The notes: a model not told the origin generated them from the letters alone. A stretch of DNA of 64,000 nucleotides from UBA1757 sp045627385 (GCA_045627385.1 JAZQNO010000034.1:1-64000), one strand, 5' to 3'. Positions 9,219 through 18,663 are shown, counted from the first letter of the stretch. Program-made: numbers and translations.

Positions 9219-10700
9219 ATGGATAAGACGTATCATTTTTTGGCCTTTGACCTGGGTGCCACCTCGGGTCGCAGCATTCTGGCCACCTTGGACAAGGACA
9301 AGCTCGACATGAAGGAGCTGACCCGTTTCCCGAATATCATTCTGCCGATGAACGGCAAATACTACTGGAACATCTACAGTCTCTACGATGCCATGAGGGC
9401 GGGACTGGTCGCAGCCGGCAAGGAAGGCGTCACCATCGATGCCATCGGTATCGACACCTGGGGCGTCGACATCGTATGCTTCGGCAAGGACGGCAGCCCG
9501 TTGGGCTGTCCGCGCGCTTACCGCGACCCCTACACCGACGGAGCTCCTGAAAACTATTTCAAACTGATACCCCGTAAAGAAGTTTATGAACTGACGGGCA
9601 TTCAGATTATGAATTTCAACACGCTTTTCCAATTGTATGCCGCCAAACAGGAAGGTTCTTCTTCCTTGGAAGCCGCCGACAAAATCCTCTTCATGCCGGA
9701 TGCGCTCTCTTATCTTCTGACCGGCAAGCAGATCTGCGAATACACCATCGCTTCGACTTCTCAAATGATGAATCCGAGAACGAAGAAGTTCGAGCCCAAA
9801 CTGCTTGAGGCGGCCGGCGTATCGCCCGACAAGTTCCCCGAAATTTCCTATCCGGGTTTCGTCATAGGTCCGCTGCTTGACAGTCTGGCCGAAGAAAGCG
9901 GCCTCGGCAAAGTGCCCGTAGTGGCAGTGGCCGGTCACGACACCGGTTCGGCAGTGGCTGCCATTCCCGCTGAAAACGAACGTTTTGCCTTCTTGAGCTC
10001 GGGCACTTGGTCCTTGATGGGTCTGGAAGTGAAGGATCCTATCATCAACGATGAGACGTTCCATCTGAATTATACCAACGAGGGCGGTGTCGACGGAACC
10101 ACGCGTTTCCTGAAGAACATCACGGGCATGTGGCTGCTCGAACAGTGCCGTAAGGAATGGAAGAAAAAACAGAACATCACCTATTCCTACGCCATCATCG
10201 AAGAACTGGCTCAATCGGCCGATCCTTTCCGTTCGCTGGTCGATCCGGACGATCCGAGTTTCGCCAATCCGCCCAGTATGGTCAAGGCCATTGAAAACTA
10301 TTGCGAACGTACCGGACAGCCCAAGCCTCAGACCCATTCGCAGTTCATCCGCTGCATCTACGACAGTCTTGCCCTCAAGTACCGTACGGTGCTGGGCAAT
10401 CTCCAGCGGATGGCTCCTTTCAAAATCGAGAAACTGCACATGATCGGCGGCGGTTCCGTCAACCGGACGATGAGCCAGCTAACAGCCAACGCTGTGGGCA
10501 TTCCCGTGGTCTGCGGTCCCGGAGAGGCCACGGCCATCGGCAATGTGATGATGCAGGCAAAGGCGCTTGGTGTGGTCAACAACCTGCAGGAAATGAGGCA
10601 ACTGATAGCCAAGTCCATCGAAACCACCGTCTATATGCCGCAGGATCCCACGGCTTGGGATCTGGCCTATCGCCGTTATCTTCAAATTGTCAACAAATAA
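9219..10700 (+). CDS. rhaB: Rhamnulokinase
   Basis: A 493-residue sugar kinase of the FGGY/ASKHA fold that phosphorylates L-rhamnulose at C1 in the cytoplasm. The phosphate-binding loop AFDLGATSGR is at about 9-18, GIDTWGVD is in the N-terminal domain, and the catalytic-Asp segment AGHDTGSAV and the ATP-binding SSGTWS follow. It lies 18 bases upstream of rhaA, so specificity for rhamnulose is well supported by context. No rhaD aldolase, rhaT or rhaR is seen in the window. Confidence 0.93.
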   Translation: MDKTYHFLAFDLGATSGRSILATLDKDKLDMKELTRFPNIILPMNGKYYWNIYSLYDAMRAGLVAAGKEGVTIDAIGIDTWGVDIVCFGKDGSPLGCPRAYRDPYTDGAPENYFKLIPRKEVYELTGIQIMNFNTLFQLYAAKQEGSSSLEAADKILFMPDALSYLLTGKQICEYTIASTSQMMNPRTKKFEPKLLEAAGVSPDKFPEISYPGFVIGPLLDSLAEESGLGKVPVVAVAGHDTGSAVAAIPAENERFAFLSSGTWSLMGLEVKDPIINDETFHLNYTNEGGVDGTTRFLKNITGMWLLEQCRKEWKKKQNITYSYAIIEELAQSADPFRSLVDPDDPSFANPPSMVKAIENYCERTGQPKPQTHSQFIRCIYDSLALKYRTVLGNLQRMAPFKIEKLHMIGGGSVNRTMSQLTANAVGIPVVCGPGEATAIGNVMMQAKALGVVNNLQEMRQLIAKSIETTVYMPQDPTAWDLAYRRYLQIVNK

Positions 10701-10718
10701 TCATTCAAATCCATAATC

Positions 10719-11975
10719 ATGTCTAAAGAACAATTGGTAAAAAAGGCCTACGAAGTGGCCAAAGAACGCTACGCTGAAATCGGTATCGATACCGAGAAAG
10801 TGTTGGATCAGCTTCAGAATTTCCATCTGTCCATGCATTGCTGGCAGGCAGACGACGTGGCCGGTTTCGAAGTCCAGGCCGGCGCTTTGAGCGGCGGTAT
10901 CCAGAGCACGGGCAACTATCCCGGCAAAGCCCGCAACATCGACGAACTCCGTGCCGATATCCTGAAAGCCAAAAGTCTGATTCCGGGTACTCACCGTCTG
11001 AATCTGCACGAAATCTACGGCGATTTCAAGGGTAAGGTGGTCGATCGCGACGAAATCGATGCCAGTTATTTCCAGTCTTGGATCGATTGGGGCAAAGCCA
11101 ACGATACCAAACTTGATTTCAACAGCACTTCTTTCTCGCATCCCAAGAGCGGCAATCTCTCTCTGTCCAATCCCGACAAGGGCATCCGCGATTTCTGGAT
11201 CGAGCACACCAAGCGCTGCCGTGACATCGCCGACACCATCGGTAAGGCTCAGGACGATCCCTGTATCATGAATGTCTGGGTGCATGACGGATGCAAGGAC
11301 CAGTCGGTCAACCACTATCTCTATCGCAAGCTTCTGAAGGAGTCTTTGGACGAGATTTTCGCCGAAAAGAAAGCCTATATGAAAGACTGTATCGAAGGCA
11401 AGGTGTTCGGTATCGGTTTGGAAAGCTTCACGGTGGGTTCGCACGATTTCTATACGGCCTATGCCGCTGCCAACCATATGATTCCGACCATCGACACGGG
11501 ACATTATCATCCCACGGAGAGCCCTGCCGACAAGGTGAGCGCCCTGCTGCAGTTCGTTCCTGAACTGATGCTTCACGTGAGCCGTCCGGTCCGTTGGGAC
11601 TCTGACCATGTGACCATCATGGACGACCCGACTCAGGAACTCTTCTCGGAAATCGTCCGTGCCGGCGCCCTTGACCGCGTACACTACGGTCTTGACTATT
11701 TTGACGGCGCCATCAACCGTCTGGGTGCCTATGTCATCGGTAGCCGTTCGGCTCAGAAGTGCATGCTCCGCGCTCTGCTGGAGCCTTCTAAGGCCATCGC
11801 CGAATTGGAAATCGCAGGTCAGGGCTACAAGGTGCTCGGTTTGCTCGAAGAATCCAAGTCTCTGCCTTGGGCTGCCGTTTATGACGAATTCTGCGTCAGA
11901 AACAATGTGCCCGTGGGCGATGCCTTCTTCGCCGAAATCGACGCTTACGAAAAGAACGTCACCCTGAAACGATAA
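10719..11975 (+). CDS. rhaA: L-rhamnose isomerase
   Basis: A 418-residue cytoplasmic isomerase turning L-rhamnose into L-rhamnulose for RhaB. It matches the family from the N-terminal MHCWQADDVAGFE segment through the metal-site regions SFSHPKSGNLSLS, VWVHDGCKDQ and IDTGHYHPTE. Length is normal. It is the last gene of the GH51-rhaB-rhaA operon and is followed by a strong bidirectional terminator. Confidence 0.95.
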   Translation: MSKEQLVKKAYEVAKERYAEIGIDTEKVLDQLQNFHLSMHCWQADDVAGFEVQAGALSGGIQSTGNYPGKARNIDELRADILKAKSLIPGTHRLNLHEIYGDFKGKVVDRDEIDASYFQSWIDWGKANDTKLDFNSTSFSHPKSGNLSLSNPDKGIRDFWIEHTKRCRDIADTIGKAQDDPCIMNVWVHDGCKDQSVNHYLYRKLLKESLDEIFAEKKAYMKDCIEGKVFGIGLESFTVGSHDFYTAYAAANHMIPTIDTGHYHPTESPADKVSALLQFVPELMLHVSRPVRWDSDHVTIMDDPTQELFSEIVRAGALDRVHYGLDYFDGAINRLGAYVIGSRSAQKCMLRALLEPSKAIAELEIAGQGYKVLGLLEESKSLPWAAVYDEFCVRNNVPVGDAFFAEIDAYEKNVTLKR

Positions 11976-11997
11976 GTTTCGGAGCGGTATTGAAATG

Positions 11998-12040
11998 AAT
12001 CACCCAGCCGGAATTCTCTGAGAGAACCGGCCGGGTGATT
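11998..12040. terminator. Bidirectional terminator between rhaA and topA
   Basis: A long inverted repeat: outer arms ATCACCC and GGGTGAT, then GCCGG and CCGGC after one A-C mismatch, then TTCTC and GAGAA around a three-base loop. It sits between convergent rhaA and topA and can serve both. T-rich sequence follows on the plus side. Confidence 0.75.
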
Positions 12041-12062
12041 GTCTTTTGTCTCCTAAGGAAAT

Positions 12063-14411
12063 TTATTTGCTTTTGGCTTTGCGCTGTGTGGCTTTGGCCC
12101 GCGGGCTGCGCTTGGATTCGTCGTTGCCGGCAGCGCTGATGACGCTCAGACACTCTTCGTAGGTGAGTTCGGCGGCTCTTTCACGCAGGGCTTTGGTCAA
12201 CTTGTAATTGGTGCCGCCTTTGGAAATGTAGGCGCCGAAGCGTCCGTCAAGAACCGTCAGCGTGCTGTCTTCAGGGAATGATTTGATGATTTTCTTCTGG
12301 TCGTCGAGCCGTTTTTGAAGAATCAGTTCAGAGGCTTCTTCAAGCGTGATTTCCATCGGATCCTTGTCCTTCGGCAGCGACACGAACTTGTTGTCGTGAC
12401 GGATATAGAAGCCGAAACGGCCAGTGCCGACCGTGATGGTTTTGCCTTCGAATTCTCCCAAATTGCGGGGCAGTTTGAACAGATCCAACACTTCTTCCAA
12501 GGAAATGGTCTCCATCATCTGACCTTTTTTCAAAGAGGCGAACTGGGGTTTCTCCACATCTTCAGCACTTCCGATTTGAGCCACCGGACCGAATTTTCCG
12601 ATGCGGACCGAAACAGGACGGCCGCTCTTGGGATCGGTCCCCAGCAGGCGGGCGCCGGCTTTTTCTTTCGAGTAACTGTTGGCATTTTCGACAAGCGGGT
12701 GGAATTCGGCGTAGAAATCGCTCATCAGCGTGTTCCACTTGGCTTTTCCTTCGGCCACTTTATCGAAATCCTGCTCCACGGAAGCCGTGAAGTCGTAACC
12801 CATGATCGTGGGGAAGTGCTCGATGAGGAAGTCATTGACTACCATGCCGATATCTGTCGGCGACAGTTTGTTCTTTTCGGCGCCTACGGTCTCGCTCTTG
12901 GTCTTTTCCGACAACTTTCCGGAGCGGCTCAGTTCGATGACCGAATAATCGCGCTTCTCTCCTTCGCGATTGCCGCGTTTGATATAGTCGCGCTGCTGGA
13001 TGGTCAGAATGATAGGCGCATAGGTGGACGGGCGTCCGATGCCCAACTCTTCCAATTTGTGGACCAAAGTGGCTTCGGTGTATCGGGCCGGCTTCTGCGT
13101 GAAGCGTTCGGTGGCGGATGCCGATTCGAGTTTCAGATTTTGTGTGGCCTCGATAGCGGGCAGCATGGTGTTTTCTGCGTCGTCGCTGATGCCATAGACT
13201 CTGAGGAAACCGTCGAAGGTCATCACTTCGCCTTCGGCGACGAATTTGTAGGGAGAGCCTTTCAGACCGATGGTGACACTCGTCTTTTCGAAATTGGCAT
13301 CGGCCATCTGAGAGGCGATGGTACGCTCCCAAATCAGCTCGTACAAACGCTTTTCGGCCGATGTCCCGCTGTCGATGGACGACTGTTCCATATAGCTGGG
13401 ACGGATGGCTTCGTGGGCCTCTTGGGCGCCCTTGCTTTTGGTCTGGTATTGGCGGGTCTTCACGTATTCCTTTCCGTGCAGCCTTTCGATTTCGGCTTTG
13501 GCGGTTCCCAGCGCCAGTTTCGAAAGGTGAACCGAGTCGGTACGCATATAGGTGATCTTACCGGATTCGTACAGGTTCTGGGCATAGACCATCGTTTGGG
13601 AGATGGAGAAACCCAGTTTGCGGGCGGCTTCCTGTTGCAGCGTGGAGGTGGTGAAAGGAGCCGAAGGCGAGTGCTTGACGGGACGCTTGCTGACTTCTTC
13701 CACTTCGAATTCGCCCGACTTCATCTGCTCCATGATTTTCAGAGCCTCTTCCTTGGTGGCGATGCGGTCCTGAAGGTCGGCCTTCAGCTGGACATCGTCT
13801 CCTTCGGCATTGACATAGCTGAAGATGACGCTCAGACGATAGAAATTTTCCGACTGGAAATGAATGATTTCGCGTTCGCGTTCCACAATCAGTCTCACCG
13901 CGACGGACTGTACGCGACCGGCAGAAAGCGAAGGCTTGATTTTTTTCCAAAGAATGGGGGAGAGCTCGAAACCGACGATACGGTCCAGAACGCGTCGGGC
14001 CTGTTGGGCATTGACCAGGTTGCTGTTGATGCGGCGCGGCGATACGATGGCTTCGTCAATGGCCGATTTGGTGATTTCGTGGAAAACGATACGTTTGGTC
14101 GTGTGCGGATCGAGTCCCAGAACATCCAGAAGATGCCAGGCGATCGCTTCTCCTTCGCGGTCTTCATCGGATGCCAGCCAGATGTTCTCGGCCTCCTTGG
14201 CAGCCGCTTTCAGCTCGTTGACGATTTTCCGCTTGGCGGCTGAAATCTCATACATGGGCATGAAGCCGTTTTCGATGTCGATTCCAAAGCCTTTCTTCTG
14301 TAAATCACGTATATGTCCGTAGCTGGACATGACTTTGAAATCTTTACCTAAGAACTTTTCTATGGTTTTGGCCTTGGCCGGAGACTCGACGATAACTAGA
14401 TTTTTCAACAT
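12063..14411 (-). CDS. topA: DNA topoisomerase I
   Basis: A 782-residue type IA topoisomerase that relaxes negative supercoils. The Toprim domain begins with VIVESPAKAKTIEKF and has the metal motif SDEDREGEA (about 81-89). The active-site Tyr is about residue 288 in ITYMRTDS. The C-terminus carries repeated glycine-rich modules of the type GRFGAYI and GRFGFYI, and no Cys4 zinc fingers, as is usual in Bacteroidota. It ends in a Lys/Arg-rich tail. The frame extends to 14435, but the ATG at 14411 gives the conserved start and lies a short distance after a good promoter. Confidence 0.96.
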   Translation of the reverse strand: MLKNLVIVESPAKAKTIEKFLGKDFKVMSSYGHIRDLQKKGFGIDIENGFMPMYEISAAKRKIVNELKAAAKEAENIWLASDEDREGEAIAWHLLDVLGLDPHTTKRIVFHEITKSAIDEAIVSPRRINSNLVNAQQARRVLDRIVGFELSPILWKKIKPSLSAGRVQSVAVRLIVEREREIIHFQSENFYRLSVIFSYVNAEGDDVQLKADLQDRIATKEEALKIMEQMKSGEFEVEEVSKRPVKHSPSAPFTTSTLQQEAARKLGFSISQTMVYAQNLYESGKITYMRTDSVHLSKLALGTAKAEIERLHGKEYVKTRQYQTKSKGAQEAHEAIRPSYMEQSSIDSGTSAEKRLYELIWERTIASQMADANFEKTSVTIGLKGSPYKFVAEGEVMTFDGFLRVYGISDDAENTMLPAIEATQNLKLESASATERFTQKPARYTEATLVHKLEELGIGRPSTYAPIILTIQQRDYIKRGNREGEKRDYSVIELSRSGKLSEKTKSETVGAEKNKLSPTDIGMVVNDFLIEHFPTIMGYDFTASVEQDFDKVAEGKAKWNTLMSDFYAEFHPLVENANSYSKEKAGARLLGTDPKSGRPVSVRIGKFGPVAQIGSAEDVEKPQFASLKKGQMMETISLEEVLDLFKLPRNLGEFEGKTITVGTGRFGFYIRHDNKFVSLPKDKDPMEITLEEASELILQKRLDDQKKIIKSFPEDSTLTVLDGRFGAYISKGGTNYKLTKALRERAAELTYEECLSVISAAGNDESKRSPRAKATQRKAKSK

Positions 14412-14432
14412 CTTCCAGTGAATTTTGGACCG

Positions 14433-14464
14433 CAAAAATACAGCACGAGGCTGGAAATGCCAAA
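14433..14464 (-). promoter_or_regulatory. topA promoter
   Basis: On the minus strand, TTTG (14464-14461), a 20-base spacer and TATTTTTG (14440-14433) match the Bacteroidota consensus at both boxes. The ATG of topA is 22 bases on. Confidence 0.6.
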
Positions 14465-14497
14465 TAAAAATGACGTCTCCAGCCCCGTCCAGGAGGC

Positions 14498-14514
14498 TAT
14501 AAACATAGTTTATA
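14498..14514 (-). terminator. Weak hairpin after the gamma-carbonic anhydrase-like gene
   Basis: TATAAAC and GTTTATA around a three-base loop lie just after the stop at 14521. The stem is AT-only, so a terminator role is weak; it could also be part of the topA upstream region. Confidence 0.3.
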
Positions 14515-14520
14515 AATATT

Positions 14521-15054
14521 TTATTTTTCTTCTCCAGCTTCCTCTTTGTACCAGCTGGCGTACATCGAATAGTTGTCGGAAATGCGTCTGTTGATGGTCT
14601 GAGTCTGTTCCGGGTCGGCCATTTTGACGAATTTGGCCGGACATCCCGCCCAGATGCTGTAAGGTTCGACTTTGGTCCCTTTCAAGACGACGGCCCCGGC
14701 GGCGATGATGGCCCCTTCGCCGATTTCGGCATCGTCCAGGACGACCGAGCCCATGCCGATGAGCGCATAGTCGTGGATGGTGGCTCCGTGAATGGTGACA
14801 TTGTGGCCCACCGAAACGTGGTCGCCTATTTCAATGGTCGATTTCTGATAGAGCGTGTGCAGTACGCTGCCGTCCTGAATGTTCACATTGTTTCCGATGC
14901 GTATGGAATTGACATCGCCCCGCAGCACGGCGTTGAACCAGATGCTGCAGTTGTCGCCCATGACGACATCGCCTACGATGGTGGCGTTGTCCGCCAAAAA
15001 ACAGTTTTCTCCAATTTGAGGGTCGAATCCTCTTACCGATTTGATCAGTGCCAT
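14521..15054 (-). CDS. Gamma-class carbonic anhydrase-like hexapeptide protein
   Basis: A 177-residue left-handed beta-helix protein of the gamma-carbonic anhydrase/PaaY group. Repeated hexapeptide units run through the chain, and the putative metal histidines are seen in HTLY and in GDHVSVGHNVTIHGA. The open frame reaches 15132, but that part overlaps pepP; the ATG at 15054 starts the conserved MALIKSVRGFDP segment two bases after the pepP stop. The pair is therefore one transcript. Whether it hydrates CO2 or is an acyltransferase-like relative cannot be settled here. Confidence 0.85.
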   Translation of the reverse strand: MALIKSVRGFDPQIGENCFLADNATIVGDVVMGDNCSIWFNAVLRGDVNSIRIGNNVNIQDGSVLHTLYQKSTIEIGDHVSVGHNVTIHGATIHDYALIGMGSVVLDDAEIGEGAIIAAGAVVLKGTKVEPYSIWAGCPAKFVKMADPEQTQTINRRISDNYSMYASWYKEEAGEEK

Positions 15055-15056
15055 AA

Positions 15057-16844
15057 TTATATTTCTCTTGTTTTTTCGTTGAGCCAGGCTTGTTCTTCCG
15101 GAGTCAGCATGGGCGCCAGCGCCTCGCGGCAACGGCGGTGGTAGGCGTTGATCCAGTCGATCTCACCGGGCGTAAAATATTTTTTGTCTATCGATTTCAA
15201 GTCGAACGGGAAAAGAGTCAGTGTTTCAAAGCCGAGGAAACGGCCGTACTCGGTCTCCTTTTTCACCGTGCAGCAAATTAGATTCTCGAGCCGGATTCCG
15301 TAGCGGCCGGTCCGGTAGATTCCGGGTTCGTCAGAAAGGAGCATTCCGGGCTTGAGGGTGACCGGATTCTCTTCCGTGCGGATGCTTTGAGGCCCTTCGT
15401 GCACGTTCAGGAAATGACCGACTCCGTGACCGGTGCCGTGTCCGTAGCTGATGCCTTCGCGCCACATGAACTGGCGGGCGAAAGCGTCGATGACACAGCC
15501 GCGCGTGTGTTCGGGGAAGATGCTTTCCGCCAGCGCGATGTTGCCTTTCAGCACAAGAGCGTAATCTTTTTTGTATGCTTCCGGCGTTTCATCCTTGTAC
15601 AGGGAATAGGTGCGGGTGATGTCGGTCGTGCCTTCCAGATACTGGCCGCCGCTGTCGATGAGCAGAATGCCGTCCGCACTGACGGCCGCACAATTTTCCT
15701 GCGACGGACTGTAGTGGACGATGGCTCCGTTGCTGCCGAAGCTGACGATGGGCTCGAAACTTTCGCCCGTGCATGCCTCCTCTTCGAGACGGCTGGCGAT
15801 GAGCTGTCGGGCAATGCCGTATTCGTCGGTCGGCTCGCCCTTTTCCAATCTCGACTCGAACCAGCGCCACAGGCGGAGCAGGGTGACGCCGTCGCGAAGA
15901 ACGGCCTGACGGGTGCCGGCAAGTTCCACCTCATTCTTGACCGATTTGAGGTCGGTGACGGGCGAGATACCTTCGATTTTGGCGCAGGATGAGGGTATGT
16001 GGCTGTATATGGAATAATTGATGCGCTTGCGGTCGACAAACACACGAGCGTCCGAGGGCAGTTTCGACAGTTCTTTCTCCAAATCCCGATAGCCCATCAG
16101 CCGCACCTTATTTAATGTAAGGTATTGCCGGGTCTCGTCAGTCAGTTTCCGCGGATCGATGAAAAGGGAGAAGGTGTCTTCCCGAAGCAGCGCAAAGCAC
16201 AGACCGACCGGGTTGTAGGCTACGTCGTTCCCGCGCAGGGAAGTGAGCCAGGCGATGTCGTCGAGTCCGCTGATGGGAAGCGTGTCGGCTCCACATCGGC
16301 GAAGTCTTTCCCGCACGCGCGACAGTTTGCTGGCAAACGATTCGCCGTCGAAAGATTCGGGATACACGCGGACGGGCTCCAATGGCAATTCCGGACGGTC
16401 TGTCCAGACGGCTTCGCAAGAATCGAAACCGCTGTCGATGCGGCAGCCTTCCTTTTCGAGCGACGCGATCAGGTCCAATGCGCTGCCGGCAGCGTAGACG
16501 TTGCCGTCGAATCCGACACAGCGGGGCTGTTCTCCGGCCAGCCATTCGGCTATGCCCGGCGTGTCTGGCTCCGTGGTTCTGAAAAGTCCGATACCGGTCC
16601 CTTCGAGCTGGGCTTCGGCCTGGAGATAATACCGCGAATCGGTCCACAGTCCTGCCTTGTCAAGTGTGACGACCAGGGTGCCGGCGCTTCCGGTGAAGCC
16701 CGAAAGGTAGGCCCTGTATTTGAAATGCGGCGACACGTATTCGCTCTGATGAATGTCATCGGTCGGGACGATGCAGGCGTCCACCTGCCGTTTGGCCATC
16801 TCGGCGCGCAGACGGTCAAGCCGCTCGGTAATGGTCTTGTTCAT
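15057..16844 (-). CDS. pepP: Xaa-Pro aminopeptidase, M24B family
   Basis: A 595-residue cytoplasmic metallopeptidase that removes an N-terminal residue before proline. Two creatinase-like N-terminal domains (about 1-300) precede the pita-bread catalytic domain. The five metal ligands are visible as the Asp of LIDSGGQY, the Asp of TTDITRT, the His of GTGHGVGHFL, the Glu of SDEPGIY and the Glu of RLENL. It has the longer three-domain form seen in eukaryotic and many Bacteroidota enzymes. The gamma-carbonic anhydrase-like gene follows on the same strand. Confidence 0.93.
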   Translation of the reverse strand: MNKTITERLDRLRAEMAKRQVDACIVPTDDIHQSEYVSPHFKYRAYLSGFTGSAGTLVVTLDKAGLWTDSRYYLQAEAQLEGTGIGLFRTTEPDTPGIAEWLAGEQPRCVGFDGNVYAAGSALDLIASLEKEGCRIDSGFDSCEAVWTDRPELPLEPVRVYPESFDGESFASKLSRVRERLRRCGADTLPISGLDDIAWLTSLRGNDVAYNPVGLCFALLREDTFSLFIDPRKLTDETRQYLTLNKVRLMGYRDLEKELSKLPSDARVFVDRKRINYSIYSHIPSSCAKIEGISPVTDLKSVKNEVELAGTRQAVLRDGVTLLRLWRWFESRLEKGEPTDEYGIARQLIASRLEEEACTGESFEPIVSFGSNGAIVHYSPSQENCAAVSADGILLIDSGGQYLEGTTDITRTYSLYKDETPEAYKKDYALVLKGNIALAESIFPEHTRGCVIDAFARQFMWREGISYGHGTGHGVGHFLNVHEGPQSIRTEENPVTLKPGMLLSDEPGIYRTGRYGIRLENLICCTVKKETEYGRFLGFETLTLFPFDLKSIDKKYFTPGEIDWINAYHRRCREALAPMLTPEEQAWLNEKTREI

Positions 16845-16884
16845 AATGTTTTGATAAAGAATCTGAAAACACCTTTGTTATCTA

Positions 16885-16916
16885 CAAAAATAGCTAAGAC
16901 GACAGGTAAAAGCAAA
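16885..16916 (-). promoter_or_regulatory. pepP promoter
   Basis: On the minus strand TTTG (16916-16913), 20 bases and TATTTTTG (16892-16885) fit the Bacteroidota consensus, 41 bases before the pepP ATG. Confidence 0.6.
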
Positions 16917-16932
16917 AAAAATCAGAGAATAA

Positions 16933-16963
16933 TTTGTCAATTGGAAAGCTTTGTCTAATTTTG
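16933..16963 (+). promoter_or_regulatory. rpsU promoter
   Basis: TTTG at 16933-16936, 19 bases of spacer and TAATTTTG at 16956-16963 match the consensus at both boxes, 40 bases before rpsU. It is nearly back to back with the divergent pepP promoter. Confidence 0.65.
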
Positions 16964-17003
16964 CCCCCCGATTTTCAAACCAAATTTTATTAACTGACCA
17001 ATT

Positions 17004-17195
17004 ATGATTATCGTTCCTATCAAAGAAGGAGAAAACATCGAAAAGGCGCTGAAGAAATTCAAACGCAAATTCGAAAAGACCGGTACGGTCAAAGAACTGA
17101 GAAACAGACAGGCTTTTACGAAACCTTCCGTCGCCAAGCGCGCCCAGAAGATGAAAGCCGTCTATGTTCAGCAGCTCCAGCAGTCTGAAGAGTAA
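17004..17195 (+). CDS. rpsU: 30S ribosomal protein bS21
   Basis: A 63-residue very basic small-subunit protein. The start MIIVPIKEGENIEKALKKFK and the rest match bS21 along its length, and length is normal for the phylum. In Bacteroidota bS21 has been linked to hiding the anti-Shine-Dalgarno sequence of 16S rRNA, in keeping with the lack of clear Shine-Dalgarno sites at most starts in this window. It has its own promoter and lies upstream of xerC. Confidence 0.95.
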   Translation: MIIVPIKEGENIEKALKKFKRKFEKTGTVKELRNRQAFTKPSVAKRAQKMKAVYVQQLQQSEE

Positions 17196-17277
17196 TCTTT
17201 TTAGAGTCCCACACTTTAGCATCGGGCAGAGTTCCCGCCAATCAGGAGGTGTAAACGAAAAAAAGTCTCGGATTTTT

Positions 17278-17309
17278 CTTGATAGAACAAAAATGCTTTG
17301 CTAAATTCG
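17278..17309 (+). promoter_or_regulatory. Possible promoter for xerC-hpf
   Basis: CTTG at 17278-17281, a 20-base spacer and TAAATTCG at 17302-17309 make a weak Bacteroidota-type promoter 32 bases before xerC. Read-through from rpsU is the alternative. Confidence 0.33.
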
Positions 17310-17341
17310 TTGCCGGATAACTTTTCAAACCGGCTGTAACG

Positions 17342-18229
17342 ATGTGGGTAGAGCAATTTATACAGTATCTGCGGTATGAGAAGAATTATTCTTCGCATAC
17401 CGTAGTTGCTTATAATCAGGACCTCACCGCGTTCTTTGAATATACGGCCGCAGTCTTTCAGACCGATGATCCGAACCGGATTGACGGCGATATGATCCGA
17501 TTGTGGATGGTGAGTCAGATGGAGCAGGGCAGCTGCGCCCGCACCTGCAACCGCAAATTGTCTGCGCTCAAGTCTTACTGGCGCTGGCTGTTGCGCACAG
17601 GCAAGGCCACTGACAATCCGACCCGTCGCGTGCTGTCGCCCAAAGTCCACCGTCCTCTGCCTTCCTTTTTGAAAGAATCGGAAATCGATCAGGTGCTGGA
17701 TCCGCTTCCCGACGACGGCAGTTTCGAATCCGTCCGCGACCGGCTGATGGTGGAGATGCTTCTGGAAACGGGCATGCGACGTTCCGAACTGGTCGGACTG
17801 AAACTTTCGGACATCGACATGTCCAGGTCTCAGATCCGGGTCTTGGGCAAACGCGACAAGGAACGGCTGATTCCATTCGGCCACTCATTGGCCGAACTGA
17901 TCGGACAGTATCTGAAAGTGCGCGGAGAGATTGAAAACGCCGATTCCACCTCCTTATTTATAAGGAGTACGGGAGCCCCCGTCTACCCGAACATGGTCTA
18001 CCGGCTGGTGAGAAAGGACCTGTCCCAGGTTGGAACGCTGTCCAAGAACAGTCCGCACGTGCTCAGACACACCTTCGCCACCTCCATGCTCAACAACGGT
18101 GCCGAACTCAATGCGGTCAAACAGCTTTTGGGCCACGCCAACCTGAGCGCGACGGAAGTCTACACGCACACGACTTTCGAGCAGTTGAAACAAGTGTACA
18201 AACAAGCCCATCCAAGGGGCGAAAAATGA
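17342..18229 (+). CDS. xerC: Tyrosine recombinase XerC/XerD type
   Basis: A 295-residue site-specific recombinase with a SAM-like N-terminal core-binding domain (about 1-85) and a catalytic domain. The catalytic residues are Arg146 (GMRRSEL), His239 and Arg242 (HVLRH), His265 (LLGHANL) and nucleophile Tyr274 (VYTHT). Full length and placement beside rpsU and hpf point to the housekeeping enzyme that resolves chromosome dimers rather than a mobile integrase; there are no repeats or cargo genes nearby. Its stop overlaps an ATG of the hpf frame by four bases. Confidence 0.92.
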   Translation: MWVEQFIQYLRYEKNYSSHTVVAYNQDLTAFFEYTAAVFQTDDPNRIDGDMIRLWMVSQMEQGSCARTCNRKLSALKSYWRWLLRTGKATDNPTRRVLSPKVHRPLPSFLKESEIDQVLDPLPDDGSFESVRDRLMVEMLLETGMRRSELVGLKLSDIDMSRSQIRVLGKRDKERLIPFGHSLAELIGQYLKVRGEIENADSTSLFIRSTGAPVYPNMVYRLVRKDLSQVGTLSKNSPHVLRHTFATSMLNNGAELNAVKQLLGHANLSATEVYTHTTFEQLKQVYKQAHPRGEK

Positions 18230-18243
18230 AAGGAGATTTTACT

Positions 18244-18543
18244 ATGGAAATTAGAATTCAAGATGTGCATTTCGATGCGACGGACGCTCTGAAGAGCTTC
18301 ATTGAGAAGAAGGTGTCCAAATTGGACCAGTATTATGACGGAATCCTTGCCGCCGAAGTGGCTCTGAAAGTCGTCAAACCCGAAACGGCTGCCAACAAAG
18401 AGGCTCAGATCCGTCTCCTCATCGGCGGTCAGGACCTTTTCGCATCCAAGGTCTGCGACACTTTCGAAGAAGCCATTGACGACGATGTGGAGGCGCTTAT
18501 CCGACAGTTGAAGAAATTCAAAGAAAAATTGCACTCCAAATAA
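18244..18543 (+). CDS. hpf: Ribosome hibernation promoting factor
   Basis: A short-form HPF/RaiA protein of 99 residues that binds the 30S decoding region and stabilises idle ribosomes. The sequence MEIRIQDVHFDATDALKSF is the conserved start, and charged helices and a basic C-terminus follow. An upstream in-frame ATG at 18226 overlaps xerC, but AAAGGAG at 18231-18237 lies at Shine-Dalgarno distance before the ATG at 18244, which decides the start. It sits directly before the tRNA/EF-Tu unit, which has its own promoter. Confidence 0.9.
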   Translation: MEIRIQDVHFDATDALKSFIEKKVSKLDQYYDGILAAEVALKVVKPETAANKEAQIRLLIGGQDLFASKVCDTFEEAIDDDVEALIRQLKKFKEKLHSK

Positions 18544-18560
18544 AAAATTCTGAGAAAATT

Positions 18561-18590
18561 TTTGTGATTCAAAAATAATATCTACTTTTG
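18561..18590 (+). promoter_or_regulatory. Promoter of the tRNA-Tyr/Gly/Thr-tuf unit
   Basis: TTTG (18561-18564), 18 bases and TACTTTTG (18583-18590) form a near-perfect Bacteroidota promoter just after the hpf stop and 73 bases before tRNA-Tyr. A GC-rich stretch typical of a stable RNA leader follows. Confidence 0.65.
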
Positions 18591-18663
18591 CAGCCGTTTC
18601 GCGCCCCACGGGATGAGGCATCGGAACGGCTGCATCAGCGGATGCTGCATATCGCTTATTTTT

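Noticed and set aside
12315..14243. 642-codon open frame opposite topA
   Set aside because: It is antisense to topA, whose motifs are complete.
17342..18229. Tyrosine recombinase as a sign of an integrated element
   Set aside because: It lies in a normal housekeeping context (rpsU, hpf) with no att repeats or cargo, so it is read as XerC.
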